Below, in pieces: positions 50,804 through 61,150 of a DNA stretch of 64,000 bases (the first letter of the stretch is position 1; every line of letters starts with the position of its first letter). The stretch is taken from contig NZ_CP015114.1 in assembly GCF_001618885.1 (NCBI RefSeq), positions 1,240,001-1,304,000 on the forward strand, given 5' to 3'. The position numbers were made by a program, and so were the translations under genes. The notes under the pieces are model-generated. The model did not search any database. It was given only the letters and a program-made list of their open reading frames with translations, and was not told where the DNA came from. This DNA comes from Staphylococcus condimenti (GTDB taxonomy: Bacteria; Bacillota; Bacilli; Staphylococcales; Staphylococcaceae).

Positions 50804-52243
50804 TTAATTAATACCTTCCATGTCAATTCCTGACTCGTGTTCACGTTTTCTTTTCTCTTGAACCCACCACAATGATTTTTTAGGATTCTCAGCTGCTTTT
50901 TTAAAGTCTTCATCTGAATCCACATTCGGATATGATCCTTTAAGCGATTTGGATGCAGTACTGGTATGCATGAAGAGTACTACTAAGAACCCTACAATAC
51001 TAACAGCTGTTAAATAAAATGCCGGCATTAAAGGATTTCCTGTTTTCGCAACTAAAGCCGTAGCGATTAAAGGTGTTGTTCCTCCAAACAGTGAAACAGA
51101 AACATTAAAAGTGATAGCTAATGTACGGTACCGAATATGTGTGAAGAAAATCGTCGGCAATGTACCCGGCATTGTTCCTTCGTATGTCGCAAGAAAAATA
51201 CCTAAAAGTAAAATACCAATAGCAACTGGGAAAATGGCTTTTAAGTTAATGAGCCAGAATGCAAAAATACTGAATAGAATAATGCCGCCTAAACCAAACA
51301 GCATGACTTTCTTATCACCGATTTTATCTGCTGTTTTGCCGTAAAACAGTGCTAATGGAATCATGATTGCCATAATACAAGTGATTAAGACAGTAACCAA
51401 ACCATTTTTGACACCTATGACTTCTTCTAAGTATGACGGTAAATAGGATGTAACCATGTAGTTTGTTACATTAAAGAAAACAACCATTACGAAACATACA
51501 ATAATGTCTTTATAATAAAAACGGATACTTGTCCAAAAACTGATTTTATCACGTTCGTCTTCTTTAGATAATTCATTTTCATAAATAGGCGTTTCTTCTA
51601 AATGTGTTCTTAAGTATAAACCAACAAAACCTAAAATCAGTCCGAAGAAGAATGGAATTCTCCAACCCCATGCTGCCATTTGTTGATCATTTAATGAGAA
51701 GAACAAGACGCCGCATAATACTGAAGCTGCGATATAACCGGATAGCGTACCGATTTCTAATCCGCTTCCTAATGAATTGCGTCGGTTATCTGGTGAAGTT
51801 TCTGCGACATATACCATTGCTCCTGCATATTCTCCACCAGTTGAAAACCCTTGGATAATTCTGCCTATCAATAAGAGTATGGGTGCCCATATACCAATCT
51901 GATCATACGTCGGCAAACAACCAATGAGTACTGTTGAAATAGCCATCATTACGATAGTGATGGTCAATACAATTTTCCGACCGAATTTATCCCCTATAAT
52001 ACCGAAGATAATACCTCCGACAGGGCGTAATAAAAATGCAATTGCAAACGTTGCAAATGTAAATACTAATTTTAATTGATCATTTTGAACATCTGAAAAG
52101 AAGTTCTTACTAATAATAACTGCTAAATATGAATAGAGTCCGAAATCGAACCATTCCATAGCATTACCTATACCCGTTGCGACTACACTTCTTTTAGCCA
52201 CACTGGCGTCCACGCGATTAATTTTGTTTTTATCAAAACGCAT
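50804..52243 (-). CDS. MFS metabolite:H+ symporter, ProP-like
   Basis: A 479-residue major-facilitator protein of the metabolite:H+ symporter group with 12 membrane segments. The first helix block is [19 protein letters not shown] (about 25-43), and the A-motif [16 protein letters not shown] (about 82-97) and [16 protein letters not shown] (about 126-141) are present. In S. aureus the neighbourhood matches proP, an osmoprotectant (proline/betaine) importer; function here is by similarity. A long charged C-terminal tail follows. The ATG at 52243 is chosen because GAGGAG overlaps the ATG at 52252. Confidence 0.85.
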   Translation of the reverse strand: MRFDKNKINRVDASVAKRSVVATGIGNAMEWFDFGLYSYLAVIISKNFFSDVQNDQLKLVFTFATFAIAFLLRPVGGIIFGIIGDKFGRKIVLTITIVMMAISTVLIGCLPTYDQIGIWAPILLLIGRIIQGFSTGGEYAGAMVYVAETSPDNRRNSLGSGLEIGTLSGYIAASVLCGVLFFSLNDQQMAAWGWRIPFFFGLILGFVGLYLRTHLEETPIYENELSKEDERDKISFWTSIRFYYKDIIVCFVMVVFFNVTNYMVTSYLPSYLEEVIGVKNGLVTVLITCIMAIMIPLALFYGKTADKIGDKKVMLFGLGGIILFSIFAFWLINLKAIFPVAIGILLLGIFLATYEGTMPGTLPTIFFTHIRYRTLAITFNVSVSLFGGTTPLIATALVAKTGNPLMPAFYLTAVSIVGFLVVLFMHTSTASKSLKGSYPNVDSDEDFKKAAENPKKSLWWVQEKRKREHESGIDMEGIN

Positions 52244-52663
52244 GTACTTCATCTCCTCTACGTTTAGTGATAAAACATATGTAACTATATACCACTATTC
52301 TAAAGTATGAAACGGAAATTTTTCACAAAAACAATTATTAACATTTTTAAATGTTATACAAGTTAAAGGGTTGAATTTATGAAAAGTAATAAAAAGAAAA
52401 AGATTATCCAAAAGAGGAGATTAAGCAATCATTTAAAAAATAAATAGTTTTTTACAGACAACTGAATATACATAAATTTAACCTTATTCATTGTAGTGGT
52501 AATGGATGTGGATGGATATGTCATTTTTTGATTTATATTTTATTGCTTTATTATTCAGCTGGCTTATTAAGCAGTCCTAGCTCCAAATACCTAGCTATAA
52601 CTCGAAAAAATAATTTCAGCTAGACAAACAGCATTAGTAATAAAGTGATGTCATGAATGAAAA
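52244..52663. other. Intergenic region with two tiny ORFs
   Basis: About 420 bases with no large gene. A 22-residue Lys-rich frame (52379-52447, MKSNKKKKIIQKRRLSNHLK...) has AAAGGG upstream. A 20-residue hydrophobic frame (52518-52580) ends in WLIKQS. Neither can be confirmed from sequence. Confidence 0.3.
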
Positions 52664-52716
52664 AACACTCCTGAGACTGAGACATAAAATAATACTATTT
52701 TTGTCTCACCCCAGAA
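52664..52716 (-). terminator. folE2 terminator, made from a relative of the palindromic repeat
   Basis: An outer stem CACTCCT/AGAAGTG and an inner GAGACATAAAAT/ATTTTTGTCTC form a long hairpin. It resembles the GAGACTG-GACAT arms of the repeat at 29351 and at the IS, in shortened form. Confidence 0.6.
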
Positions 52717-52732
52717 GTGCAATGTTTCAGAC

Positions 52733-53611
52733 TTATTTTCTATATTTTAATTTCGCGAATGCATCATGCTGATGAATAGATTCTTCATTGCGACATTCAA
52801 TATCAAAGCCTTCTGACCAGTCTAATTCAACTAAGTCAGCTGCGATTAAACGAATTAAATCTTCGACAAAACGTGGATTTTCATATGCGCGTTCTGTCAC
52901 TCTTTTTTCATCTGGACGTTTTAAAATAGGATATAAAATAGAGCTGGCATTGGCTTCCATAGCATCTAAAATAACCTCTTTATAGTCTGTCGGTAAAGTT
53001 GCTGAAGGGTCGATGTACATTTTTACAGTAATTACCCCGCGTTGGTTATGTGCTGAGTATTCACTGATTTCTTTTGAACACGGGCATAATGTTGTGACGG
53101 TAGCTTGAATTGTTAATTCTTTGCGTGTCACTTGGTCACCTGCAACTGCTAAGCCGTACGTTACATCTGCATTTCCTACTGCTTTTATATTAGTAACTGG
53201 ACTGTAACGGTTGAAGAACCATTTACCAGATACATCTACACCTGCTGAACTTTGTTTCATATGTTTTTCTAAAGTATGCAAAACAGTTTCTAAATTGCTA
53301 AAAGTGAGTTCCAAACCATTATCATAATGTTTCTCAACACTTTCTAAGATACGGCTCATGTTGATACCTTTTTCTTCACGCGTCAAGCTTGTAGAAAAGG
53401 CAAATGTGCCCGCTGTTTGGTAATTATCAATAACGACTGGATAAACTAAATTTTTGATACCTACTTCTTCTATTTCAAACAAAAAGTCTTTGTGTGTACT
53501 TTGTAAGTCGGTCATTTCTTCTTTAACCGTAGGTTTCGTACCTTCTATTGGATCAACAGAACCGAAGTGTCTCCAACGACCTTCACGTGTAGTTAAATCA
53601 AATTCACTCAT
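52733..53611 (-). CDS. folE2: GTP cyclohydrolase FolE2
   Basis: A 292-residue type IB GTP cyclohydrolase (FolE2) that opens the folate pathway with a Mn- or Zn-flexible active site. The Cys pair in [20 protein letters not shown] (about 145-164) and the Glu-rich [15 protein letters not shown] are family features. FolE2 works in low zinc in many bacteria. ATG at 53611 has GGAGGCG eight bases upstream. It overlaps the region just past the bshB2 stop and is transcribed with bshB2 and the YojF-like gene. Confidence 0.92.
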   Translation of the reverse strand: MSEFDLTTREGRWRHFGSVDPIEGTKPTVKEEMTDLQSTHKDFLFEIEEVGIKNLVYPVVIDNYQTAGTFAFSTSLTREEKGINMSRILESVEKHYDNGLELTFSNLETVLHTLEKHMKQSSAGVDVSGKWFFNRYSPVTNIKAVGNADVTYGLAVAGDQVTRKELTIQATVTTLCPCSKEISEYSAHNQRGVITVKMYIDPSATLPTDYKEVILDAMEANASSILYPILKRPDEKRVTERAYENPRFVEDLIRLIAADLVELDWSEGFDIECRNEESIHQHDAFAKLKYRK

Positions 53612-53627
53612 CTGTGTGCGCCTCCAC

Positions 53628-54293
53628 TTATGATTCAAATTTATAAGTCCAATAAGCTTCTTGTTCTAAGAAACTTTTGGCTTCGTCTGGTACTTGTGGT
53701 TCTGCTAATTGCTGCAAGAACGGACCAGATTGTGATGCATGTGCTTTGAATGCATTTAATTTTGTATCTCTATATTCACTGATATCATTGATGACATCAG
53801 GTTCTCCTAATTCTTCAATGGCATCATTGCTGAAAGCAACCAGTTGCAAACGTGGTCGCTCATCTTTCGGCATGCGTTCTACTGTGCGAACTACAGCTTC
53901 TGCTGTAGCTTCATGATCAGGATGGACAGCATAACCTGGATAAAATGAAATAATCAATGAAGGATGAAGTTCTTCAATTAAAGACTGCACCATTCCATCG
54001 ATTTTTTCATAAGGTTCGAATTCTACTGTTTTATCACGGTAACCCATCTTACGTAAATCTTTGATACCAATTGCTTTTGCAGCTTCTTCTAGTTCGCGTT
54101 CACGAATTTCTGGTAGTGATTCACGTGTCGCAAATGGAGGGTTCCCCAAATTACGTCCCATCTGACCAAGTGTCAAACAAGCGTATGTTACAGGCACGCC
54201 ATTATCGATATAACGTGCTAGTGTTCCTGCTGATGAGAACGTCTCATCGTCAGGATGCGGAAAAATAACTAATACTTGGCTTTCCTCTGACAT
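53628..54293 (-). CDS. bshB2: Bacillithiol biosynthesis deacetylase BshB2
   Basis: A 221-residue LmbE-like deacetylase that removes acetyl from GlcNAc-malate in bacillithiol synthesis. Zinc ligands are in [17 protein letters not shown] (about 11-27) and [14 protein letters not shown] (about 120-133). AAGGAGGAC precedes ATG. It is flanked by a YojF-like gene upstream and folE2 downstream, the same order as yojF-yojG in Bacillus. Confidence 0.92.
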   Translation of the reverse strand: MSEESQVLVIFPHPDDETFSSAGTLARYIDNGVPVTYACLTLGQMGRNLGNPPFATRESLPEIRERELEEAAKAIGIKDLRKMGYRDKTVEFEPYEKIDGMVQSLIEELHPSLIISFYPGYAVHPDHEATAEAVVRTVERMPKDERPRLQLVAFSNDAIEELGEPDVINDISEYRDTKLNAFKAHASQSGPFLQQLAEPQVPDEAKSFLEQEAYWTYKFES

Positions 54294-54305
54294 GTCACGT
54301 CCTCC

Positions 54306-54665
54306 TTATAATTGGAAAGGAACAGTGCTGATTTCCAATGTTGCAGCTAGCTGTCCTTCATAATTAAATCCTGCTAATAAAAATTCGTTATTTTCGTTAA
54401 CTTCATAGTGTGTTAAACCTTGTACGTAAACCCAACCATTATCTTGTAGTTTTAAACCCACTCTGAACGGCTCTTTACCCCCGCCTTTCAGTTTGGCATG
54501 TTCAAAAACTACTTTTATATTCCTTAAAAAAGTTCCTGCATTGAAGACACGTTGATCAAAATGATTTGCATATGCCCCATTCGTTGTTTCAACATGCAGA
54601 TAAACTGGCTGGTCTACATACGATTCAAGTAAACCTTGTACTTTGTCGTATTCAATCGGTTCCAC
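54306..54665 (-). CDS. YojF-family protein (DUF1806)
   Basis: A 119-residue beta-rich protein of the YojF/DUF1806 family, which commonly pairs with bshB2. Blocks are VYLHVETTNGAYANHF (about 20-35), VGLKLQDNGWVYVQGLTHYE and EFLLAGFNYEGQLAATLEIS. Function is unknown but genomic linkage to bacillithiol genes is consistent. GTG at 54665 has AAGGGAG eight bases upstream; the ATG at 54707 does not. Confidence 0.8.
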   Translation of the reverse strand: MEPIEYDKVQGLLESYVDQPVYLHVETTNGAYANHFDQRVFNAGTFLRNIKVVFEHAKLKGGGKEPFRVGLKLQDNGWVYVQGLTHYEVNENNEFLLAGFNYEGQLAATLEISTVPFQL

Positions 54666-55404
54666 TTCGTTCACTCCCTTGCGTAAAACACAACAAATTG
54701 AATTCATTCAGTAATTCATTTATATAGTTTGTTTCATTATATTCAATATTATTCTATCTAAAGATTGAGTTATCGCTTCTTGTATCACTTAATTGTACTA
54801 AATCTGCGTATATAAATATATCGTCTTGCTCAGTTTATTCCGACAATTTGAGTAAGATTTGTTTTTTATTAACCCACTTGTTTTCTTGCCTTAAAATCAT
54901 GCCGTTCATAATTTAGAAACAATATATTAATTATATAACTGTTTGTCGAGTTTCTAAAGAGGTTATTGTAATATTTTAATAGAATAATACCAAAGCTATT
55001 TCCTGAATATACACAAATGAACACTCAAATATATTTAGCCAATAATGAGCTAACAAAAAATTTTATATATATTATTTTCTCAATACGATAATTTCTTTTA
55101 AATCAATGAAATTATTACGAATCCCTTCTATAAAAAACCTTGTGTTTAAGCAACTTCTTAAAATATCAATGTTATTCAAAATAATTTTGCTGTCTGCAAA
55201 CACTGCTCTTTATCTATTTAAAGGTACTTTTACATTTAATTCAGTGAAATTATTTTAAAAAACTTCTTTCCAAAAGGCTTTACTATCTCTTTCAAATACT
55301 CGTAGTTATAATGAATATGTAATCAGAGAAAGATGGGATAGAAGACGCGCTGAATGCGATATATCTTTTTATTCTGTCATTATTTTTTATTTAGGAGGAT
55401 ATCA
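54666..55404. other. 739-base noncoding region upstream of nagB
   Basis: Strongly A/T-rich with no credible open frame. An 8-bp hairpin CTTGCTCA/TGAGTAAG (about 54825-54856) followed by GTTTTTTATT looks like a terminator. The remainder must contain the nagB promoter and possibly a catabolite site, which I cannot identify. Confidence 0.35.
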
Positions 55405-56148
55405 TTGGAAATTATTAATTTAGGTAACCGTCATGATGCATCATTTTATGCAGCATGCGAACTATTCAATCAAATTACACGCAATCCTGAGAGTAAGTTA
55501 GGATTAGCAACAGGCGGTACAATGGTAGATGTCTATGCAAATTTCGTAAATTTATTAAAAATGAACGATGTAGATGTTTCAAATGTAGAAACGTTCAACT
55601 TAGATGAGTATGTTGGTTTGCCACAAACTCATCCCGAAAGTTACCACCAATACATGCAAGAAGTATTGTTTGAACAATATCCTTATTTCACAGCAAGTAA
55701 TATCCATATCCCTACTGGAGATGCAGCTGACTTAAACGATGAAGCAAAACGCTATGAAGCTGTGGTACATGAACGCGGTCCTGTAGATATTCAAATTCTT
55801 GGTATTGGCGAAAATGGACATATTGGATTTAATGAACCTGGAACATCTAAAGAAAGTGAAACTCGTGTCGTAGATTTAACTGAAAGTACAATTCGTGCAA
55901 ACAGCCGCTATTTCGATACAGAAGATGAAGTCCCAAAACAAGCGGTTTCTATGGGTTTATCTACAATTATGTCAGCAAAACGTATTATCTTACTCGCTTT
56001 TGGCGAGAAGAAGAAAGCTGCTATTACTAAATTAGCAAGCGGTATCGAAGATGCGGATGTGCCTGCTACTATCTTGTATGAGCATCCTAATGTAGAAGTT
56101 TATGTAGATGAAGCAGCTGCTCCAGACGATATGGGACGTAAAGAGTAA
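55405..56148 (+). CDS. nagB: Glucosamine-6-phosphate deaminase
   Basis: A 247-residue enzyme that converts glucosamine 6-phosphate to fructose 6-phosphate and ammonia. Conserved sites are LATGGTMVDVY (about 33-43), the catalytic Asp in FNLDEYVGL, and GIGENGHIGFNEPG with the ring-opening His (about 129-142). The TTG start at 55405 has AGGAGG at correct spacing; the ATG at 55354 would add 17 hydrophobic residues not seen in the family. It is followed 91 bases later by hxlA. Confidence 0.93.
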   Translation: MEIINLGNRHDASFYAACELFNQITRNPESKLGLATGGTMVDVYANFVNLLKMNDVDVSNVETFNLDEYVGLPQTHPESYHQYMQEVLFEQYPYFTASNIHIPTGDAADLNDEAKRYEAVVHERGPVDIQILGIGENGHIGFNEPGTSKESETRVVDLTESTIRANSRYFDTEDEVPKQAVSMGLSTIMSAKRIILLAFGEKKKAAITKLASGIEDADVPATILYEHPNVEVYVDEAAAPDDMGRKE

Positions 56149-56160
56149 CATTTAAAGTAC

Positions 56161-56185
56161 GTTTGATTTCTAAACTTCGGGGTAT
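56161..56185 (+). promoter_or_regulatory. Sigma-B-type promoter of hxlAB
   Basis: GTTTGA (56161-56166) and GGGTAT (56180-56185) are separated by 13 bases, matching the staphylococcal sigma-B pattern with one mismatch in the -35. A start near 56192 leaves a leader of about 48 bases before hxlA. Confidence 0.6.
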
Positions 56186-56239
56186 ATAAATTACTGTGAC
56201 TCGTATTAAACTATTTAAAATATGAAGGGATGAATCATT

Positions 56240-56872
56240 TTGGAACTACAATTAGCAATTGATTTATTAAATAAAGAAGAAGCAGCAGAATTAGCTAATA
56301 AAGTGAAAGATTATGTCGATATCGTAGAAATCGGTACTCCTATCATATATAACGAAGGCTTGCCATCAGTTCAATATATGGATGAACATATTGATGGTGT
56401 AAAAGTCCTTGCAGACATGAAAATCATGGATGCAGCAGATTATGAAGTCAGCCAAGCTGTTAGATTCGGTGCTGATGTTGTAACAATCTTAGGTGTAGCT
56501 GAAGATGCTTCAATCAAAGCTGCTATCGAAGAAGCACACAAAAATGATAAACAATTATTAGTCGATATGATTGCTGTGCAAGATATTGAAAAACGCGCAA
56601 AAGAATTAGACGAAATGGGTGCTGACTATATTGCAGTACACATCGGTTATGATTTGCAAGCAGAAGGTAAATCTCCTTTAGAAGACTTGCACAAAGTTAA
56701 ATCTGTGATTAAAAACTCTAAAGTTGCAGTTGCTGGCGGTATTAAACCAGACACTATCAAAGATATCGTAGCTGAAGGTCCAGACTTAGTCATCGTCGGC
56801 GGCGGTATCGCAAATGCGGACGATCCTGTAGAAGCTGCAAAAACTTGCCGTGACGCAGTTAAGGGTGAATAA
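56240..56872 (+). CDS. hxlA: 3-hexulose-6-phosphate synthase
   Basis: A 210-residue TIM-barrel enzyme of the orotidine-decarboxylase superfamily that joins formaldehyde to ribulose 5-phosphate. The N-terminal LQLAIDLLNKEEAAELA, the active-site DMKIMDAADYE (about 56-66) and VAVAGGIKPDTI near the C-terminus match the family. It starts at TTG with AAGGGATG upstream and ends one base before hxlB, so the two form a formaldehyde detoxification operon. Confidence 0.93.
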   Translation: MELQLAIDLLNKEEAAELANKVKDYVDIVEIGTPIIYNEGLPSVQYMDEHIDGVKVLADMKIMDAADYEVSQAVRFGADVVTILGVAEDASIKAAIEEAHKNDKQLLVDMIAVQDIEKRAKELDEMGADYIAVHIGYDLQAEGKSPLEDLHKVKSVIKNSKVAVAGGIKPDTIKDIVAEGPDLVIVGGGIANADDPVEAAKTCRDAVKGE

Positions 56873-56873
56873 T

Positions 56874-57419
56874 ATGACTAAATTACGCTATCAGCTCATT
56901 TTAGATGAATTGAAAAACACACTTGGTCACGTTAAAAATGACGAAGTAGAACAATTCGAAAATGAAGTACGTGATGCCAAAAACATTTTTACCTCAGGCA
57001 AAGGCCGTTCAGGCTATGTTGCAAATAGTTTTGCGATGCGTTTGAATCAACTCGGCAAAGCATCACATGTAATTGGTGGTGCAACAACACCTTCTATTCA
57101 TAAAGGTGACTTGTTTATCGTTATTTCTGGTTCAGGCAGCACAGAGCATTTACGATTATTGGCTGAAAAAGCAAAAGGTGAAGATGCGAAAGTTGTCTTA
57201 ATTACAACAAAGCCTGATTCTAAAATCGGTGAACTCGCAGATACTGTTATTGAATTGCCGGCAGGCACAAAATATGATGCGGAAGGTTCAGAACAACCAC
57301 TCGGCAGTTTATTCGAACAATCTGCTCAAATTTTCTTAGATGCTGTTGTTCTTGATTTGATGGAAATTTTCAATATTGATGAAACAGCTATGCAGCAAAA
57401 TCATGCTAATTTAGAATAA
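56874..57419 (+). CDS. hxlB: 6-phospho-3-hexuloisomerase
   Basis: A 182-residue SIS-domain isomerase that turns hexulose 6-phosphate into fructose 6-phosphate, the second ribulose-monophosphate step. Sugar-binding loop GKGRSGYVANSFAMRLNQLG (about 44-63), GSGSTEHL, and the C-terminal LGSLFEQSAQIFLDAVVLDLM are present. ATG at 56874 follows the hxlA stop directly. A terminator lies at 57432. Confidence 0.93.
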   Translation: MTKLRYQLILDELKNTLGHVKNDEVEQFENEVRDAKNIFTSGKGRSGYVANSFAMRLNQLGKASHVIGGATTPSIHKGDLFIVISGSGSTEHLRLLAEKAKGEDAKVVLITTKPDSKIGELADTVIELPAGTKYDAEGSEQPLGSLFEQSAQIFLDAVVLDLMEIFNIDETAMQQNHANLE

Positions 57420-57431
57420 TCGATATAAATA

Positions 57432-57473
57432 TTGCCTTATGTCCAAACAAATTGGATATAAGGCTTTTTTATG
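57432..57473 (+). terminator. hxlAB terminator
   Basis: GCCTTATGTCCAA (57433-57445) pairs with TTGGATATAAGGC (57451-57463), followed by TTTTTTAT. Confidence 0.75.
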
Positions 57474-57516
57474 TAAATAGATAACCTTTCCAAGCTACCT
57501 ACTAGCACTATATATT

Positions 57517-57558
57517 AAAACACGCCCTTTTAGCTCAGCAAAAGGGCGTGTTTTTAAA
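57517..57558 (-). terminator. Two-way terminator
   Basis: AAAACACGCCCTTTT pairs with AAAAGGGCGTGTTTTT around a nine-base loop. It ends the FMN-reductase transcript and may back up the hxlAB terminator. Confidence 0.75.
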
Positions 57559-57563
57559 CAATA

Positions 57564-58130
57564 TTATTTTAAGTGTTCATATGGACGGCTTTCTGCAAAT
57601 GATACAATCTGTTCTACAAATAGGCGAGAACGTAGTTGGAACTCTTCATCTTGTAAATAGAAAGACCCATCATCAAGTTTTCCATAATCAGAATCATGCG
57701 TTGCAATTTGTGTCGGCACCGCAATACCGAGCAATGTACGTACAATCAAACGCAAGTGCGATAATGGCTCAGCACTGACAATGCCTCCGCTATTCCCCAT
57801 TAGGCCAACAGGTTTCATCTTGAAATCATCCATAGTTAAATGGTCAAGTGCATTTTTTAAAATACCTGAATAAGAGCCGTGATAGTTTGGTGTTCCTAAA
57901 ATGATAAAATCAGCTTCACGCGCTTTCGATTGTAGTTCCTCTACATTTTTCTTATATTCATCAGGCGGGTTACTTGCTCCTGATACATCTAACGTATGAA
58001 TTGGCTGATCTGCCAAATCAAAAATGTTTGTTTCAACATCTTTTTCTTCTAATTGTCCTTTTAAGTATTGCGCAAGTGCTTTAGTATGTGAATCTACACG
58101 TGCACTCCCTACAATAATTAAGCCTTTCAT
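57564..58130 (-). CDS. NADPH-dependent FMN reductase, azoreductase type
   Basis: A 188-residue flavodoxin-fold oxidoreductase: [19 protein letters not shown] (about 5-23) binds FMN phosphate, [20 protein letters not shown] (about 80-99) is the second site, and [20 protein letters not shown] the third. This is the NADPH-dependent FMN/quinone/azo-dye reductase pattern. GAGGTG precedes the ATG. It is separated from the hxlAB operon by two terminators. Confidence 0.85.
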   Translation of the reverse strand: MKGLIIVGSARVDSHTKALAQYLKGQLEEKDVETNIFDLADQPIHTLDVSGASNPPDEYKKNVEELQSKAREADFIILGTPNYHGSYSGILKNALDHLTMDDFKMKPVGLMGNSGGIVSAEPLSHLRLIVRTLLGIAVPTQIATHDSDYGKLDDGSFYLQDEEFQLRSRLFVEQIVSFAESRPYEHLK

Positions 58131-58196
58131 AATATTTCACCTCATAATATTTTTATTTATAATTGACTCTCTTCAATACGGGTGCTCCCTTAAAGC

Positions 58197-59075
58197 TTAC
58201 CCTTCATGTTTTTGGTTTTCTACCAACATTTTATTAATCGCTTTGCCGACCCCGCTATGCTCATTAGTATCCGTAATCTCTTTTGCGTATTCCTTTACCT
58301 CAGGAATCGCATTTTCCATAGCAACCGGGTAACCTACACGTTCTAACATTGAAACATCATTCATATTATCACCGATTGCCATTACATCTTTCATATCAAT
58401 GCCAAGTTGTTTCGCGATTTCTTCAAGTGCAATACCTTTTTGAGCATAAGCATTAGTAATTTCAATATTGCCGCGTGCTGAAGATGAAATAGCTAAATTT
58501 GAATGTTTTGCTAACTGTTTGCTGACACGTTCAATTTTCTCTACATCTGCATCATAAGCTAGAATCTTCATTACAATTTCACCACGACGACCAGTTATTT
58601 CATCATAATTTTCAACTACTTTTAAAGTCCCTTGATCGATACGATGTTGAATATGATTGCGGATTTTTTCAACATCCGCTTTTTGACCAGCATGTTCAGC
58701 GATATCGATATAAATATCCAAATCTTTTTGAGGATCTTCTGTATAAATACCAAAATTTGTATACACTTGATAATAGACATCTTCGCTATTCAATATATTC
58801 GTAATTTGTTCAATCATTTCGTGATTCAAACTTGAAGTATGCATTATATCAAATGATTCATCTCGCACCTCTGCGCCATTTAAGCAGATATACGGCACTT
58901 TTAAACCAGTTGGTTCAATCGGTGAACTTGCTTCATAAAACGCGCGTCCTGTTGCGATAACGACCGTAATACCTTGATCTTGCGCTGCTTTGATTGCTTG
59001 TATATTTTCTTCTGAAACCTCATGACCCGCGTTTAATAACGTGCCATCCATATCAGTTGCAATTAGTTTAATCAT
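58197..59075 (-). CDS. Cof-type HAD phosphatase
   Basis: A 292-residue HAD subfamily IIB phosphatase of the YidA/Cof type. Motif I is LIATDMDGTLLNAGH (about 4-18), motif II VVIATGRAFYEAS, motif III Lys in the AQKGIALEEIAKQLG region and motif IV AIGDNMNDVSMLERVG (about 237-252), with a C2-type cap in between. Likely a sugar-phosphate phosphatase; substrate unknown. GAGGTA precedes ATG. Confidence 0.9.
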   Translation of the reverse strand: MIKLIATDMDGTLLNAGHEVSEENIQAIKAAQDQGITVVIATGRAFYEASSPIEPTGLKVPYICLNGAEVRDESFDIMHTSSLNHEMIEQITNILNSEDVYYQVYTNFGIYTEDPQKDLDIYIDIAEHAGQKADVEKIRNHIQHRIDQGTLKVVENYDEITGRRGEIVMKILAYDADVEKIERVSKQLAKHSNLAISSSARGNIEITNAYAQKGIALEEIAKQLGIDMKDVMAIGDNMNDVSMLERVGYPVAMENAIPEVKEYAKEITDTNEHSGVGKAINKMLVENQKHEG

Positions 59076-59291
59076 AAATTTACCTCATTTCTATTAGCTT
59101 TAACGTGCAGAATATTATTTTTAAAAGTAAACTGTAAAAATTGAAAGTTAATAACAGTGCTACAGCTTTTAATAGATAACCAGAGCGCAACACCACATGG
59201 TTCACTTGCTATTCTATCAAATTTTTGTCACTTTTTTCTATCGTCTGTTTGTCTGATTTCCCAAAATGCAATTTTAAATAGCCTGCCACAT

Positions 59292-59783
<492 letters not shown>

Positions 59784-59835
59784 CTACCTTGTGATACAAT
59801 AACTATTGTCTATTTTAACACTTGGAGTGTTGTTT

Positions 59836-60453
59836 ATGAATCAACCTTATATTGCCATAGAAGGTCCTATAGGAGTAGGAAAATCTACTTTGGCCCACTA
59901 TTTAAGTGAAACACTGCAATATCATGAAGCACAAGAAATTGTGGACGAGAATCCTTTCCTTTCTGATTTCTACGAAGACATCTCAACTTGGAGTTTCCAA
60001 ACTGAAATGTTCTTTTTATGCAATCGATACAAACAAGTTCAAGATCTCGAACAGCTATCTTCTGGCATTGTCAGTGATTATCATATCTTTAAAAATAAAA
60101 TTTTTGCTCGTCAAACTTTGACAGACACAGAATTCGATAAATTCAGCCGCATCTATAAAATACTAACTGAAGATTTAATAATGCCGAATGTTGTTATTTT
60201 TCTAGATGCTGATTTAGAAGTTCTAAAACAGCGTATTGCTAAACGTAATCGCAGCTTTGAACATCAAATCGAAGATGACTATTTATTAAATTTAAAACAA
60301 GCGTATTGGGAATTTTATCAATCCTTAAAAGCCCAAGGTAAAAGAGCTGAATGGATTGATACAACAGAACTTGATTTTGTCAATCATTCCGAAGATTACG
60401 CACAGATATTAAACATTGTTCAAACAATGATAGGAGGCACAAATCATGAATAA
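59836..60453 (+). CDS. Deoxyguanosine kinase (dGK-type)
   Basis: A 205-residue deoxynucleoside kinase. P-loop GPIGVGKST (about 11-19), the lid region near KRNRSFEHQIEDDYL, and the Glu/Arg-rich sites VDENPFLSDFY match the dGK/dAK family of Firmicutes. It salvages deoxynucleosides. ATG at 59836 has GGAGTG upstream. It overlaps the second kinase gene by eight bases. Which of the pair prefers deoxyguanosine is by convention from lactobacilli, staphylococci and Bacillus. Confidence 0.85.
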   Translation: MNQPYIAIEGPIGVGKSTLAHYLSETLQYHEAQEIVDENPFLSDFYEDISTWSFQTEMFFLCNRYKQVQDLEQLSSGIVSDYHIFKNKIFARQTLTDTEFDKFSRIYKILTEDLIMPNVVIFLDADLEVLKQRIAKRNRSFEHQIEDDYLLNLKQAYWEFYQSLKAQGKRAEWIDTTELDFVNHSEDYAQILNIVQTMIGGTNHE

Positions 60454-61108
60454 TTACGGTATCCCTCAAGATGCAGTGATTACAATTGCAGGTACCGTAG
60501 GCGTTGGAAAATCTAGCCTGACACGCGCCCTTGCAAAAAAATTAAACTTCCGCACTTCTTTTGAAAATGTGGACCATAACCCTTATTTAGATAAATTCTA
60601 TGATGACTTCGAACGTTGGAGTTTCCATTTACAAATTTATTTCTTAGCGGAACGATTTAAAGAACAAAAACGTATGTTTGAATACGGCGGCGGTTTCATA
60701 CAAGACCGCTCAATTTATGAAGATGTTGATATCTTCGCAAAAATGCATGAAGAACAAGGCACAATGTCTAAAGAAGATTTTGAAACGTATTCACAGCTTT
60801 TTGATGCAATGGTCATGACGCCTTACTTCCCTAAACCAGATGTTTTAGTATATCTAGAATGCGATTACGACGAAGTTATTGATCGTATCCATCAACGTGG
60901 GCGTCAAATGGAAATTGACACAGATCCTGAGTACTGGAAAAAATTATTTCGTCGTTACGACGAATGGATTTATAACTTCAATGCTTGTCCTGTGGTACGT
61001 GTTAACATTAATGAATATGATTTGCATGAAAGTTTAGATACACTTGATCCTGTATTAGAAAAAATAGCTAATATCATTAAAATACACCGGGAAGTTGACC
61101 CGAGATAA
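60446..61108 (+). CDS. Deoxyadenosine kinase (dAK-type)
   Basis: A 220-residue deoxynucleoside kinase, second of the pair. P-loop GTVGVGKSSLTRALA (about 17-31), substrate region NVDHNPYLDKFYDDFERWSF, DRS motif in QDRSIYEDVDIFA and lid RIHQRGRQMEIDTD (about 148-161) are conserved. GGAGG lies 8 bases before ATG. It ends at a terminator at 61113. Confidence 0.87.
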   Translation: MNNYGIPQDAVITIAGTVGVGKSSLTRALAKKLNFRTSFENVDHNPYLDKFYDDFERWSFHLQIYFLAERFKEQKRMFEYGGGFIQDRSIYEDVDIFAKMHEEQGTMSKEDFETYSQLFDAMVMTPYFPKPDVLVYLECDYDEVIDRIHQRGRQMEIDTDPEYWKKLFRRYDEWIYNFNACPVVRVNINEYDLHESLDTLDPVLEKIANIIKIHREVDPR

Positions 61109-61112
61109 ATAT

Positions 61113-61148
61113 AAAGCAATGAGAATACATATTTCTCATTGCTTTTTA
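61113..61148 (+). terminator. Terminator of the kinase pair, two-way
   Basis: AAAGCAATGAGAA (61113-61125) pairs with TTCTCATTGCTTT (61133-61145), with TTTTTAAT after it. Confidence 0.75.
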
Positions 61149-61150
61149 AT

